Shown: piece by piece, positions 34,129-42,191 of the stretch | Layout of the letters: each line of letters begins with the position of its first letter | Numbering within the stretch: position 1 is the stretch's first letter | The notes under the pieces: model-generated | Database searches by the model: none | What the model was told of the DNA's origin: nothing | What the model saw: the letters and a program-made list of their open reading frames with translations, nothing else | Origin: an uncultured Opitutales bacterium | GTDB taxonomy: Bacteria; Verrucomicrobiota; Verrucomicrobiia; Opitutales; Intestinicryptomonadaceae | Direction: 5' to 3' | Assembly: GCA_934613645.1 (NCBI GenBank) | Contig: CAKTTC010000015.1 | Location: 1 to 52,560, forward strand | DNA length: 52,560 nt | Translations under genes and position numbers: made by a program

Positions 34129-35304
34129 ATGGCGAAGATTACAAAGAGATATTGTGGAGGTCGAAAATCTCCGTATCAACTTACTTGGTGCGAACAAGGG
34201 AGCCGTCATTCGCGTTTCTTTGAAACGGAGCGCGAGCGCGACGAATTCCTTCGGGCAAACGACTATTTGGAGAAGTCGTCTTTCCAATCCCTGATGAAAT
34301 TGGATATGGACACGATTTCCGACATTGCCCGAATCGAATCTATGCGGGGCAAAATTACCTTCCGCGAAATTTGGGAATTTTGGGAACGAAACCATACGGC
34401 AAAACGTGTTCTTAAATTGTGGGACGCCTGCGACGAATACCTGCGGGATATGCAGGCAAACGCAAAAGTAATCCACTCCCATTTCATTCACGTCAGGCGA
34501 ATTTTGGAAGTGCTTGTTGAATCGTTCGGTGAGCGTCAAGTTGAAGACATAACGCGCGACGAACTTGAAAGCTGGCTAAAAAATCTGCCCTATGCACCCA
34601 TTACCGTGAAAAACTACCGTTCCTGTCTTTGCGCCACTTGGAGATGGTTTGAAAAGCACGAGCTTGTTTCAAAGAACGTTGCAAAACTCATCGACTGCCC
34701 GAATATCGAAATGGGCGAAATCGGCATTCTTACTGTGGAAGAGACAGAAAGGCTCTTGCGGGCGAACGAAAAGATAGACCCCGAAGTTTGCGGACTTATG
34801 GCGTTGGGGCTTTTTGCGGGAATGAGAACGTCGGCAATAGCGAGAGTCGCCTACGACGAAATAACAATGCGGCAAGGCATTTTGACGCCCGCCGAAAAGA
34901 CCAAGAAAAATCGGCGCAACTACATCGAAAACCTGCCCGACAACCTCTGGGCTTGGCTCGAACGAACTCCCAAGACAGCCTTCGGTTGGTGCGAACGCAA
35001 ATGGAAGAAACGCAAGGAAACGGCGTTGAGACGCGCGGGGCTTTTGATAAACGGCGCACAGTTGAAAGTTCCCGATGAAAACGGCAAATTCCCCAAAAAG
35101 AAGATTCCGCCGAAAAACGCGTTTAGACACAGCTTTGCAAGCTACCACGTCGCTTGGAAGCGCGACTTCCAAGATACGGCGTTGATAATGTCGCACCAAG
35201 GCACGGATATTCTATTCAAGCACTATCGCGGAATTGCCACAAAGGAAAACGCCGAGAGGTATTTTAATATCTACCCCTCGGACTATCAAAATCAACGCGC
35301 CTAA
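34129..35304 (+). CDS. int: Phage integrase, tyrosine recombinase
   Basis: 391 residues. The N-terminal arm/core-binding part spans about 1-190 and the catalytic domain about 195-391. Catalytic residues visible are Arg233 in GLFAGMRTSA, Arg333 in NAFRHSFASYH (the usual His before it is Asn330), His356 in MSHQGTD and nucleophile Tyr366 in FKHYRG. It cuts and rejoins DNA at the tRNA-Ser attachment site. No excisionase gene is evident. A decayed copy of its first 35 codons is found at 38745-38860, beyond the restriction-modification genes. Confidence 0.93.
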   Translation: MAKITKRYCGGRKSPYQLTWCEQGSRHSRFFETERERDEFLRANDYLEKSSFQSLMKLDMDTISDIARIESMRGKITFREIWEFWERNHTAKRVLKLWDACDEYLRDMQANAKVIHSHFIHVRRILEVLVESFGERQVEDITRDELESWLKNLPYAPITVKNYRSCLCATWRWFEKHELVSKNVAKLIDCPNIEMGEIGILTVEETERLLRANEKIDPEVCGLMALGLFAGMRTSAIARVAYDEITMRQGILTPAEKTKKNRRNYIENLPDNLWAWLERTPKTAFGWCERKWKKRKETALRRAGLLINGAQLKVPDENGKFPKKKIPPKNAFRHSFASYHVAWKRDFQDTALIMSHQGTDILFKHYRGIATKENAERYFNIYPSDYQNQRA

Positions 35305-35309
35305 AGATT

Positions 35310-35345
35310 GTCCCTGAAATCGTTGAGGGTGAAACTAGTAAAATG
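35310..35345 (+). repeat. Direct repeat flanking the integrase gene, right copy
   Basis: It reads GTCCCTGAAATCGTTGAGGG then TGAAACTAGTAAA, about 80 percent like 34011-34045 over 30 bases with one or two single-base gaps. It follows the integrase stop by a few bases. Confidence 0.45.
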
Positions 35346-35449
35346 AAGGCAACACAAAGAGCGTGGATTTTAAACTGCAAGCGCTGCTTGGCATCACAAC
35401 TTGACGATGATATTGAGAAACACAATATTTGGCAAAGAGTAAACCAATT

Positions 35450-36643
35450 TTACTTATTGTAAACGATGTCTCTTGTAGTTTTTATTATCCTGTCTTTCCA
35501 GTCTACTACTCCCTTGATTACAACTTTCTCCAACGCCCTTATGTAGGTTTCCATGAACTCGTAATCGGGATCACCTGTTTTGGTGGCGGGAAGTGAAATA
35601 TAGTGTTCTTTGATTTTGTTCCAAGTCCCCATATTATTATATGAAAAAAAATGAGGCATGTAAGACATCGTAGCACTTAAATAAAGCCCAACTTTTTCGT
35701 TTCTTATAACATTTCCCGACAATGAGAAAACGTGATTATGGGTAGCTAATTTATACTCAAAATCTCTATAATAGGCATTCCCCCAAAAATCTATAGTTAT
35801 GGTATTTTTGGGAAATATACAGGCGAGTCTATCTGTCCTTCCCTTTATGCCAAGATTTTGAACTCCAGAATTTATAAAGAGGTGTCCCCTATTATTTACG
35901 TCTTTCTGCTGCAAATCTGTATCGCCTGTCTTACCCTCAAACAAATCACCAATCTTAAATTTATGCAAGTTGCCCCCCCCCCGCGACTTAAGTGCAAGCT
36001 TTTCGGGCTTGGTTAAAACGCAGTTTTCAAGGCCGGTTACCTTTAGGTAAGCGGCGAGCTCGCTTATACGCTCCTCTTCGAGCTCGCTTATATAGTGCTC
36101 CATGTAGTCAAAGGCTATGTTTTCGTTAATAAAAGGTAATGTTATGACTTTACCTTTTATTCGTTCCCATCCAGCTTTATTAACCCAATTATAGTTGCCT
36201 CTAATCGTTTTTTGTAGAGCTCCTAATATGTATAAATATTGTCGTTTTGTCAGTTTGAATGATTTTGGTTTTATCGCGTAACTATCTTGAAGAATGGTAA
36301 AATCATCTGGTTGATAAAACATGGCTCCTGAATTTGCACCATTCGCAGAAACGCTTATGACATTTTTGAGAATGGTTGCATTGGATCTTGGCACATAACA
36401 AGATAATCCTTGATTCAAAATTCCTGCGGTTAGTGCTGGTAAATTGTAAAAGGAATCCTTCTGTATGGGGAGATCTTTTACCTTGTATTTCAATATATGC
36501 GTTTTTATTTTTTCAAATATTTCATCTATTTTAAACTCTTTCCAAGTGCCCCCGTTTTGCTCAAACTCTTCTTTGAGTTTTTGCAAGCGGGGGCTTGCTG
36601 AAAATTTTGGTTTTCCTCCTGTATTATGGTTGAAACTTTCCAA
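35450..36643 (-). CDS. DNA specificity (S) subunit with two target-recognition domains and a G10 tract
   Basis: 397 codons from the first possible start, a TTG at 36643. The two halves each begin with the S-subunit pattern (GGTWKEFKIDEIFEKI near residue 33, and LHKFKIGDLFEGKTG near 227) and end in an alpha-helical spacer (YMEHYISELEEERISELAAY, and FMETYIRALEKVVI). It chooses the DNA sequence bound by the methyltransferase/nuclease encoded upstream. The first 118 bases overlap the end of that gene in another frame, with no ATG or GTG available, so it may be made by frameshift from the M gene. A run of ten G (35973-35982) lies between the halves at residues 221-224: a one-base slip would cut off the second recognition domain. 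More AT-rich than the host genes. Confidence 0.85.
   Translation of the reverse strand: MESFNHNTGGKPKFSASPRLQKLKEEFEQNGGTWKEFKIDEIFEKIKTHILKYKVKDLPIQKDSFYNLPALTAGILNQGLSCYVPRSNATILKNVISVSANGANSGAMFYQPDDFTILQDSYAIKPKSFKLTKRQYLYILGALQKTIRGNYNWVNKAGWERIKGKVITLPFINENIAFDYMEHYISELEEERISELAAYLKVTGLENCVLTKPEKLALKSRGGGNLHKFKIGDLFEGKTGDTDLQQKDVNNRGHLFINSGVQNLGIKGRTDRLACIFPKNTITIDFWGNAYYRDFEYKLATHNHVFSLSGNVIRNEKVGLYLSATMSYMPHFFSYNNMGTWNKIKEHYISLPATKTGDPDYEFMETYIRALEKVVIKGVVDWKDRIIKTTRDIVYNK
35973..35982 (-). repeat. G10 homopolymer tract inside the specificity gene
   Basis: Ten C on the plus strand, ten G in the coding strand, encode the Arg-Gly-Gly-Gly stretch between the two recognition domains. It is the longest G/C run I saw in the window. 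Such tracts change length by slippage and switch genes on and off. Confidence 0.9.
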
Positions 36644-38616
36644 CTCAAATAATCTTTTACTGTCTTCTTGAAGTCAGCCTCCGTGGGAACGGTGTCTATT
36701 TTCTTGTGTTGCGCATACGTCCAATCGTCTCCGTTTAAACTTATTGTGTCTTCTATTACGCAATCGTCAAAGTAGTTTGTAGATTTTTTATTTCCAAGGA
36801 CTATATCAACCACTTCTTGATATCGCGCCTTGGCGTTTCCTGTATCGCGCAAATTAACGCTTGCGCTTGATTTCTTGCGATTCTGTCTAGTATAACCATC
36901 ATCGGAAAAATCTATAAACTTCACAAGTTTGGTTTTATCGTGCGGTATTCCCACATCAAATACATATACTGCCGTTTGCACCCCCGCCTTGCCACAGAAA
37001 ATATCAGCCATATGTATTGAAGCCACAAGCGAATTTTTCTCCAACAATCTCTTTGTATAAGGCAGACCGTTTCCGCTCCCCGCATTTTCCTGTATAAGAA
37101 CAACTCCGCGTCCGGTCTTCATTTTACCAAAGGCCGTTTCAACAAAATTGAAACCTTTCCCTTCTTGCGAATATGGCGGGTTTAGCAAAAATACATTGGC
37201 GGGAAATGGCTGACCACTCATATCTCCTTGAGCATAGTTACCATCGTAATTGAGGCTGTCTTCGTGCAAAATATTGGATGAACCGTCGCCCATCAAAATC
37301 ATGTTGAGTACGGCCAAAAGGTAAATATCCGCCCTTATCTCTATCCCCAAAAGCTGGCGGCTCTTTATAGCGTTTATTTTGCTTTCCCTTGTGTCCGGGC
37401 TTTTTATGGTGTCCACGGCATCCTGAATCATAAGTTTCATGGAGGAAACAAGAAAACCGCCAGAACCTGCGGCGTAGTCCCAAACATAACTGTCTTTGTT
37501 GACACGCGCAAGCTTTGCCATAAATTCCGTGACATAGCGTGGAGTCAGCACAACATCGTTTTTTTGCCCGTCGGGAATGGCCACCCATTGCGTTAAAACA
37601 TTAAAGAGCTTGCCGGCATAGTCGAGATGTTGGTCTTTTTGTGATATAACGGGCAATATACCGTCCTTTACGTCGATATACAGCTTTTTTAAGATGCTTT
37701 CGCCGTTCTTCGGTTTCCATAGATTTGTGGGAATAAATATATTTTCCAACACCCTTAAAATCATTACTTTCTTTGCGTCCGGCAGATTCCTATTTGAAAG
37801 AAAGGAACTTATCTTATTTATAATTATGTCGCCGTCGGTAGAATTCTTGCCTGTCTGTCCTTTTAATTCGCTTATGTCCAGAGGATCAACTTTTGTTTCA
37901 GTTTCATCAACCCCCAATCCCGCCATAATCATACCAACCAACAATCCAACACGCTGTCCAACGGCGATTCCCAAATTGTCGTGCATTTTCTGGTTTAAGC
38001 GTTTCAGTCTATCTTCAAAATCGTTTTCAAGTGTCCTAGCCGCTTTTTCTTTTTCGTCTTCGGTAAGATTAATTTGAGATAGTTTATCTAAAAGTTCGCG
38101 TCTGTTCTTTTTGAATAAAAAACTTAAATCGGAATAGTCCGAGATTTTCTTCGGCTGCTTGAGGTTGTCTAAAGAGATATAATAGGCACCTATCTCAATC
38201 TCTATTTGGTTGTTTACCTCGTACCCATTTACTCCAATAGCGATCGCGGATTTGTAGGTCTTCGTATTGTCTATTATGGCATTTGCGTAATGCACGGCCC
38301 CGTTTACGGCATATTTTTGAATGTTTTTGTAGCTTGGATTGCCTCCTTTCTCGGTATTAGCGATTTCCCCAGCGATGCCAAGCTTTTCCAAATCACCTTT
38401 CTTGCCTTTTACCTCTATCATTACGGGAATATTGTCAAGCAACAGCTTTATGTCGGGATAATTATTTCCGCTGCCACCGCTCTTTGACGGAGCTTTTTCT
38501 AAGGCTGCGTCTATTTCCGAATTTATCGGTTCCGTCTTTGTAAAAAACTGCACATTACCTTTGCGGAGAAATTCTTTTATAATATCCTCGACTTTTTCTT
38601 CGATACTTTTCGCCAT
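36526..38616 (-). CDS. Fused restriction nuclease / N6-adenine methyltransferase
   Basis: 696 residues. The N-terminus has a PD-(D/E)xK nuclease core: Pro54-Asp55 in NYPDIKLLL and Glu68-x-Lys70 in MIEVKGKK. A helical connector (about 160-350) precedes an N6-adenine methyltransferase of the HsdM type with SAM motif DYAAGSGGFL (380-389) and catalytic NPPY (479-482). Having its own nuclease explains the absence of an HsdR gene; the layout resembles BcgI/AloI-like type IIB/IIG enzymes, here with the specificity part in the next, overlapping frame. It cuts foreign DNA and methylates its own sites. The last 27 residues (after QEENQNF) look unlike a natural protein end. Confidence 0.88.
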   Translation of the reverse strand: MAKSIEEKVEDIIKEFLRKGNVQFFTKTEPINSEIDAALEKAPSKSGGSGNNYPDIKLLLDNIPVMIEVKGKKGDLEKLGIAGEIANTEKGGNPSYKNIQKYAVNGAVHYANAIIDNTKTYKSAIAIGVNGYEVNNQIEIEIGAYYISLDNLKQPKKISDYSDLSFLFKKNRRELLDKLSQINLTEDEKEKAARTLENDFEDRLKRLNQKMHDNLGIAVGQRVGLLVGMIMAGLGVDETETKVDPLDISELKGQTGKNSTDGDIIINKISSFLSNRNLPDAKKVMILRVLENIFIPTNLWKPKNGESILKKLYIDVKDGILPVISQKDQHLDYAGKLFNVLTQWVAIPDGQKNDVVLTPRYVTEFMAKLARVNKDSYVWDYAAGSGGFLVSSMKLMIQDAVDTIKSPDTRESKINAIKSRQLLGIEIRADIYLLAVLNMILMGDGSSNILHEDSLNYDGNYAQGDMSGQPFPANVFLLNPPYSQEGKGFNFVETAFGKMKTGRGVVLIQENAGSGNGLPYTKRLLEKNSLVASIHMADIFCGKAGVQTAVYVFDVGIPHDKTKLVKFIDFSDDGYTRQNRKKSSASVNLRDTGNAKARYQEVVDIVLGNKKSTNYFDDCVIEDTISLNGDDWTYAQHKKIDTVPTEADFKKTVKDYLSWKVSTIIQEENQNFQQAPACKNSKKSLSKTGALGKSLK

Positions 38617-38744
38617 AACAAATTCTTCTTATCTTTAATATACTGGAAGGAGTTTAGCTTCTTGCAAAAAATCTTCAAGTCTTCTTTCTATTGCCCTCAA
38701 TAAAGCTTAACAATATATTAATAATAATTTGATAAATTATTTTT

Positions 38745-38860
38745 AATTAGAACCACCTCGCCAAGACAACAATGTAAAGAATATTGTAGAGCTCAAACAT
38801 CTTCGCACAACTGGCTTAGTGGGAACAAAAAATCATCATTTACGCTGATTGAAACTGCGA
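38745..38860 (+). pseudogene. Decayed 5' end of a second integrase gene
   Basis: The stretch aligns with 34119-34237, the start region and first 35 codons of the integrase: both share AATT-GAACCAC, ATATTGT-G-AG-TC, and CTTGGTG-GAACAA-like blocks at roughly 70 percent identity with small gaps. Translated, it keeps pieces such as Ala-Lys at the start and Trp-x-Glu-Gln but has several stops and no ATG. It marks the right border of the restriction-modification cassette. The preceding 38617-38744 is AT-rich and without genes. Confidence 0.65.
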
Positions 38861-38921
38861 TAGAATTTTCCTTGGTATCGCCCGACGAATTGAGCGCGCC
38901 ACGACCGCCAAGGGCGACAAT

Positions 38922-39221
38922 ATGGCAAAGCTTACCCTGAAATGCCTCACGGCAGAGGGGCTTGAAGCCACGCTTCGCGAAAACTTGGTGCTCTTGCGCC
39001 GTTGCGAATGGCGCATCAACCAGTTTTTCACCTGTGTCGGGCTTCGAAAACACGGAGAACGCTCCGTTCCCAAATGGAACTTGGTAAACGGCAGTTCGGG
39101 TAAGGCTCGCCTTGGCGTCGAAAGCTGGGAAGGCAGAGACGGCAAGACCTACGAAGGCAACGTCATCAAGGACTATCTCGAACCCGAAGATAAGCCCGCA
39201 GACGATGAGGACATTTTCTAA
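38922..39221 (+). CDS. Phage protein of unknown function
   Basis: 99 residues, beginning MAKLTLKCLTAEG, with AAGGGCGACA as ribosome site. The C-terminal half is charged and acidic (LEPEDKPADDEDIF), as in small phage DNA-metabolism proteins encoded just before exonuclease and resolvase genes, but no family was recognised. It lies 12 bases before the exonuclease-like gene and probably starts the replication operon. Confidence 0.65.
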   Translation: MAKLTLKCLTAEGLEATLRENLVLLRRCEWRINQFFTCVGLRKHGERSVPKWNLVNGSSGKARLGVESWEGRDGKTYEGNVIKDYLEPEDKPADDEDIF

Positions 39222-39233
39222 GGGAGGCGCGCT

Positions 39234-39866
39234 ATGGAAATCGTATTCAATATCGAAACGGCGGGACTTCCCAAAGACGAAATCCTCCATCTTATGCCCG
39301 AATTTTCAGCTCCGAGTAATTACAAGGACGCGGAGAAAATACAGGCATACAAGGCGAAAAAGCAGGAGGAATGGCTCTTGGACGCTTCGGGTTCAGCTTT
39401 GTCGGGAAAGGTTCTTGCAATAGCCCTGCAAGAGCCTTGCAAAGACGTTGCATTCTTTGCCGACGGCGCGGACGAAACGCAGATTCTTCAAAACTTTTGG
39501 GATTTCTACCGAACCCACTGCGGCTGCCGTTTTATCGGATTCGGGTGTAATTCTTTCGATATTCCTTTTCTTGTGAGGCGTTCGTGGCTAAACCGCGTCG
39601 TAGTGCCCAATATATTCCGCGGAAGATTCCTGAACGGAAATTTCGTAGACCTTTTACAGGTTTGGGGTTGCGGAACGTCGGAACGCGCAACTTTTGCTAA
39701 TTTGGCAAAATTCTTCGGACTAAAATACGAAGCAGTCCAGACTCCGTTCGAGGCTTTGTGGAGTATTAGCCGACAAGCCGCGTTGAACGCAATGAGGCGC
39801 GACATTTTGGCAATCCGTCGCATAGGCGAAATTATGGGCATTGTAGCCGAGGAGGATTTCCGATGA
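39234..39866 (+). CDS. RNase H-fold 3'-5' exonuclease-like protein with an altered first motif
   Basis: 210 residues; GGGAGG seven bases before the start. The fold is that of DnaQ/PolB-type exonucleases. Motif I is VFNIETAGLP (5-14), where the usual first Asp is Asn6 while Glu8 is kept. Motif II is GFGCNSFDIPFLVRRS (about 103-118). FVDLLQVWG follows, and a late Asp (MRRDILAI) could supply motif III. Loss of the first metal-binding Asp may reduce or alter activity. It overlaps the resolvase gene by four bases. In phages such proteins act in replication or recombination. Confidence 0.8.
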   Translation: MEIVFNIETAGLPKDEILHLMPEFSAPSNYKDAEKIQAYKAKKQEEWLLDASGSALSGKVLAIALQEPCKDVAFFADGADETQILQNFWDFYRTHCGCRFIGFGCNSFDIPFLVRRSWLNRVVVPNIFRGRFLNGNFVDLLQVWGCGTSERATFANLAKFFGLKYEAVQTPFEALWSISRQAALNAMRRDILAIRRIGEIMGIVAEEDFR

Positions 39867-40333
39867 AAGTTGTCGCAGGAATAGACTCTGGCGTAAACGG
39901 CGGAATTTGTGTGTTGTATCCCGACAAGGCGGCTTATGCCGCCCCTGCTGGCAACATAACGGAACTTCGCGACATTTTGTCGGCGGCGAAAAAATACGCC
40001 GACGGGAAAGCCTACATTCTCGAATGTTTTGTCGAAGAAGTAACGGGCTATATCGGCGGAAAACCGCAACCCGCGAGCCGTTCGTTTGTCTTGGGCAAGT
40101 CATACGGTTCTATTTTGGGGCTTCTTGTCGGAATGGAAATTCCGTTCCGCACCGTGCGTCCCCAAAAGTGGCAACTGGGGCTTTCGGGCATACGCGCCGT
40201 CGAATATACAGCAAGAAAACGCAGGTTGAAGGAAATCGCAACCCAACGCTATCCGCAGTTAAAGCCTACGCTTAAAACGGCGGACGCAATTCTCATAGCC
40301 GACTACGGAAGGAGCGTCTGCAATGGAGCTTAG
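39863..40333 (+). CDS. RuvC-like Holliday-junction resolvase
   Basis: 156 residues, RNase H fold. Acidic residues are where RuvC-type nucleases hold metals: Asp8 in AGIDSGVNGG, Glu54 in YILECFVEE, and Asp142 in KTADAILIADYG. It would resolve branched DNA during phage replication or packaging. It overlaps the preceding gene (ATGA) and the next one by about ten bases, so the three are translated together. Confidence 0.87.
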   Translation: MKVVAGIDSGVNGGICVLYPDKAAYAAPAGNITELRDILSAAKKYADGKAYILECFVEEVTGYIGGKPQPASRSFVLGKSYGSILGLLVGMEIPFRTVRPQKWQLGLSGIRAVEYTARKRRLKEIATQRYPQLKPTLKTADAILIADYGRSVCNGA

Positions 40334-41858
40334 GCCCTACCAACAAAGGGCGGTGGACGCCGTTTTCAATTCGTGGCGCGAGTTTTCCAAAACGCTGCTT
40401 GTTTTGCCGACGGGCACGGGCAAAACCGTCGTTTTCTCGAAAGTCGCCGAACGCGCGCTAAACGAGGGCGACGGGAAAATTCTTGTGCTCGCCCACCGCG
40501 AGGAATTGCTCACGCAGGCGCGGGACAAAATCTACGCCGCGACAAATCTCCCCTGCGCGTTTGAAAAAGCGGGCGAATCGTCGCTTGATTCGCTTGCGTC
40601 CATTACCTGCGCCTCGGTTCAAACGCTAATGCGCAAACCGCGCCTTGGCAGATTTTCTCCGCGACACTACGACACGATAATAGTAGACGAAGCCCACCAC
40701 GCATTGAGCGATTCATACCAAAATATCTTGGGGTATTTTTCGTCCGCCCGCGTTCTGGGAGTCACGGCGACGCCCGATCGCGGCGACAAGCGCAATCTCG
40801 GCGCGTATTTTCAGGACATCGCCTTTGAATATTCGATAAGGGACGCGATAAAGGAAAATTATCTCTCGAAGATTCTTGTAAAGACAGTTCCGCTTAAAAT
40901 CTCGCTCGACGGCGTAAAGACCACGGCGGGCGACTTTTCAGCCGACGACTTGGGTTCTGCGATAGACCCATATTTGGAGGAAATCGCAAAGCACATTCCC
41001 AAAGACCGCAAGACGCTGATATTTTTGCCGCTTATTGCGACGTCTAAGCGTATGACCGAAATTCTGCAATCTCTCGGGCACAAAGCCGAACATATCGACG
41101 GAACTTCGCCCGACAGGCGCGAAATTCTCGAACGTCTGCACACGGGCGAATGCCGTGTTTTGTGCAATTCGATGCTGTTAACCGAAGGCTTCGACGAACC
41201 GAGCATAGACTGTATTGTATGTCTTCGTCCGACAAAAATACGCTCTCTTTACGCCCAGATTGTCGGGCGCGGAACGCGCATTTGCGAAGGCAAAGACAAC
41301 CTTCTTATTCTCGATTTTCTTTGGCAGACGACGCAACACGACCTTTGCCACGCTTCGCACCTGATTGCCGAAAAACGGGAAATCGCCGACAAGATGACCG
41401 AAATTGCCAACTTCGGCGGAACTTTCGACTTGGAGGAGCTTGAAGCCGACGCGAAAGACTCCGCGCGTCAGGAACGCGAAGCGAGCCTTGTTTCGGCAAT
41501 CAACGCCAACGTCAACAAAAAGTCGCGCCTAATCGACCCCATTGAATACGCGCTTTCTATTCACGACGACGCATTGGAGGATTATTCGCCGACGTTTGCT
41601 TGGGAGCGCGAAAAGCCTACCCAAAAGCAAATGGCCGTGCTTTCAAAGATGAAGTTCGACCCGAAAACAATCACGTCGCGCGGATATGCCGCAATGCTTC
41701 TAAACAAAATCATAGCCCGACGCGCGGCAAAACTTGCAACGCCGAGCCAGATAAAAACGCTTGAAAAATACGGCTATAGCAACGTGCAGGAATACTCTTT
41801 CGAACACGCTTCGAACTGCATTTCGCAAATAGCAAACAACGGTTGGAGGCGCATATAA
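40323..41858 (+). CDS. Superfamily II DNA/RNA helicase
   Basis: 511 residues. The N-terminal RecA domain has the Q-like start LRPYQQRAV, Walker A LPTGTGKT (28-35), DEAH at 122-125 and VTATPDRGD. The C-terminal RecA domain has TLIFLPL, NSMLLTEGFDEPSIDCIV and QIVGRGTRI (motif VI). A C-terminal extension (about 395-511) is typical of phage enzymes of this group. It unwinds DNA during replication or recombination using ATP. Its stop overlaps the PriCT-2 gene start (TAATG). Confidence 0.93.
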   Translation: MELRPYQQRAVDAVFNSWREFSKTLLVLPTGTGKTVVFSKVAERALNEGDGKILVLAHREELLTQARDKIYAATNLPCAFEKAGESSLDSLASITCASVQTLMRKPRLGRFSPRHYDTIIVDEAHHALSDSYQNILGYFSSARVLGVTATPDRGDKRNLGAYFQDIAFEYSIRDAIKENYLSKILVKTVPLKISLDGVKTTAGDFSADDLGSAIDPYLEEIAKHIPKDRKTLIFLPLIATSKRMTEILQSLGHKAEHIDGTSPDRREILERLHTGECRVLCNSMLLTEGFDEPSIDCIVCLRPTKIRSLYAQIVGRGTRICEGKDNLLILDFLWQTTQHDLCHASHLIAEKREIADKMTEIANFGGTFDLEELEADAKDSARQEREASLVSAINANVNKKSRLIDPIEYALSIHDDALEDYSPTFAWEREKPTQKQMAVLSKMKFDPKTITSRGYAAMLLNKIIARRAAKLATPSQIKTLEKYGYSNVQEYSFEHASNCISQIANNGWRRI

Positions 41859-42184
41859 TGGACGACATAAAACGAATATTGGATTCGCTTTCTCTCTCGC
41901 GCGTAGACGACTACAAAACGTGGCTCGAAGTCGGAATGGCTTTGCACGCCTCGGGTGAAAGTTGCGTCCTTTGGGAAAATTGGAGCAGAAAATCGGCGAA
42001 ATTCCGCGAGGGCGAATGCCAAAGGCGTTGGGCGACTTTCGGGAATTATGCGGGTGCGCCAATCACCATTGCAAGCATTGCAAAAATGACCATCGACGAC
42101 GGCTACAAGCCATCGGAGGGCTTCGGTTGGAACGACCCTATCGGACACTTGCAAACGCGGAAAGTCCCCGAATACGGAGCTTAA
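41858..42184 (+). CDS. PriCT-2 domain protein, probable N-terminal part of the primase-helicase
   Basis: 108 residues from the ATG at 41858 (GGAGG eight bases upstream). The whole sequence is a primase C-terminal 2-type domain: SLSRVDDYKTWLEVGMALH, LWENWSRKSAKFREGE and CQRRWATFG. In related phage replication proteins this domain sits at the N-terminus of one long primase-helicase. Here it ends GFGWNDPIGHLQTR...GA, while the next gene continues in a frame one base further, and that frame is already coding-like before its first start codon. So the two are likely one gene split by a frameshift, or joined by ribosomal frameshifting. Confidence 0.82.
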   Translation: MDDIKRILDSLSLSRVDDYKTWLEVGMALHASGESCVLWENWSRKSAKFREGECQRRWATFGNYAGAPITIASIAKMTIDDGYKPSEGFGWNDPIGHLQTRKVPEYGA

Positions 42185-42191
42185 AGAATAC

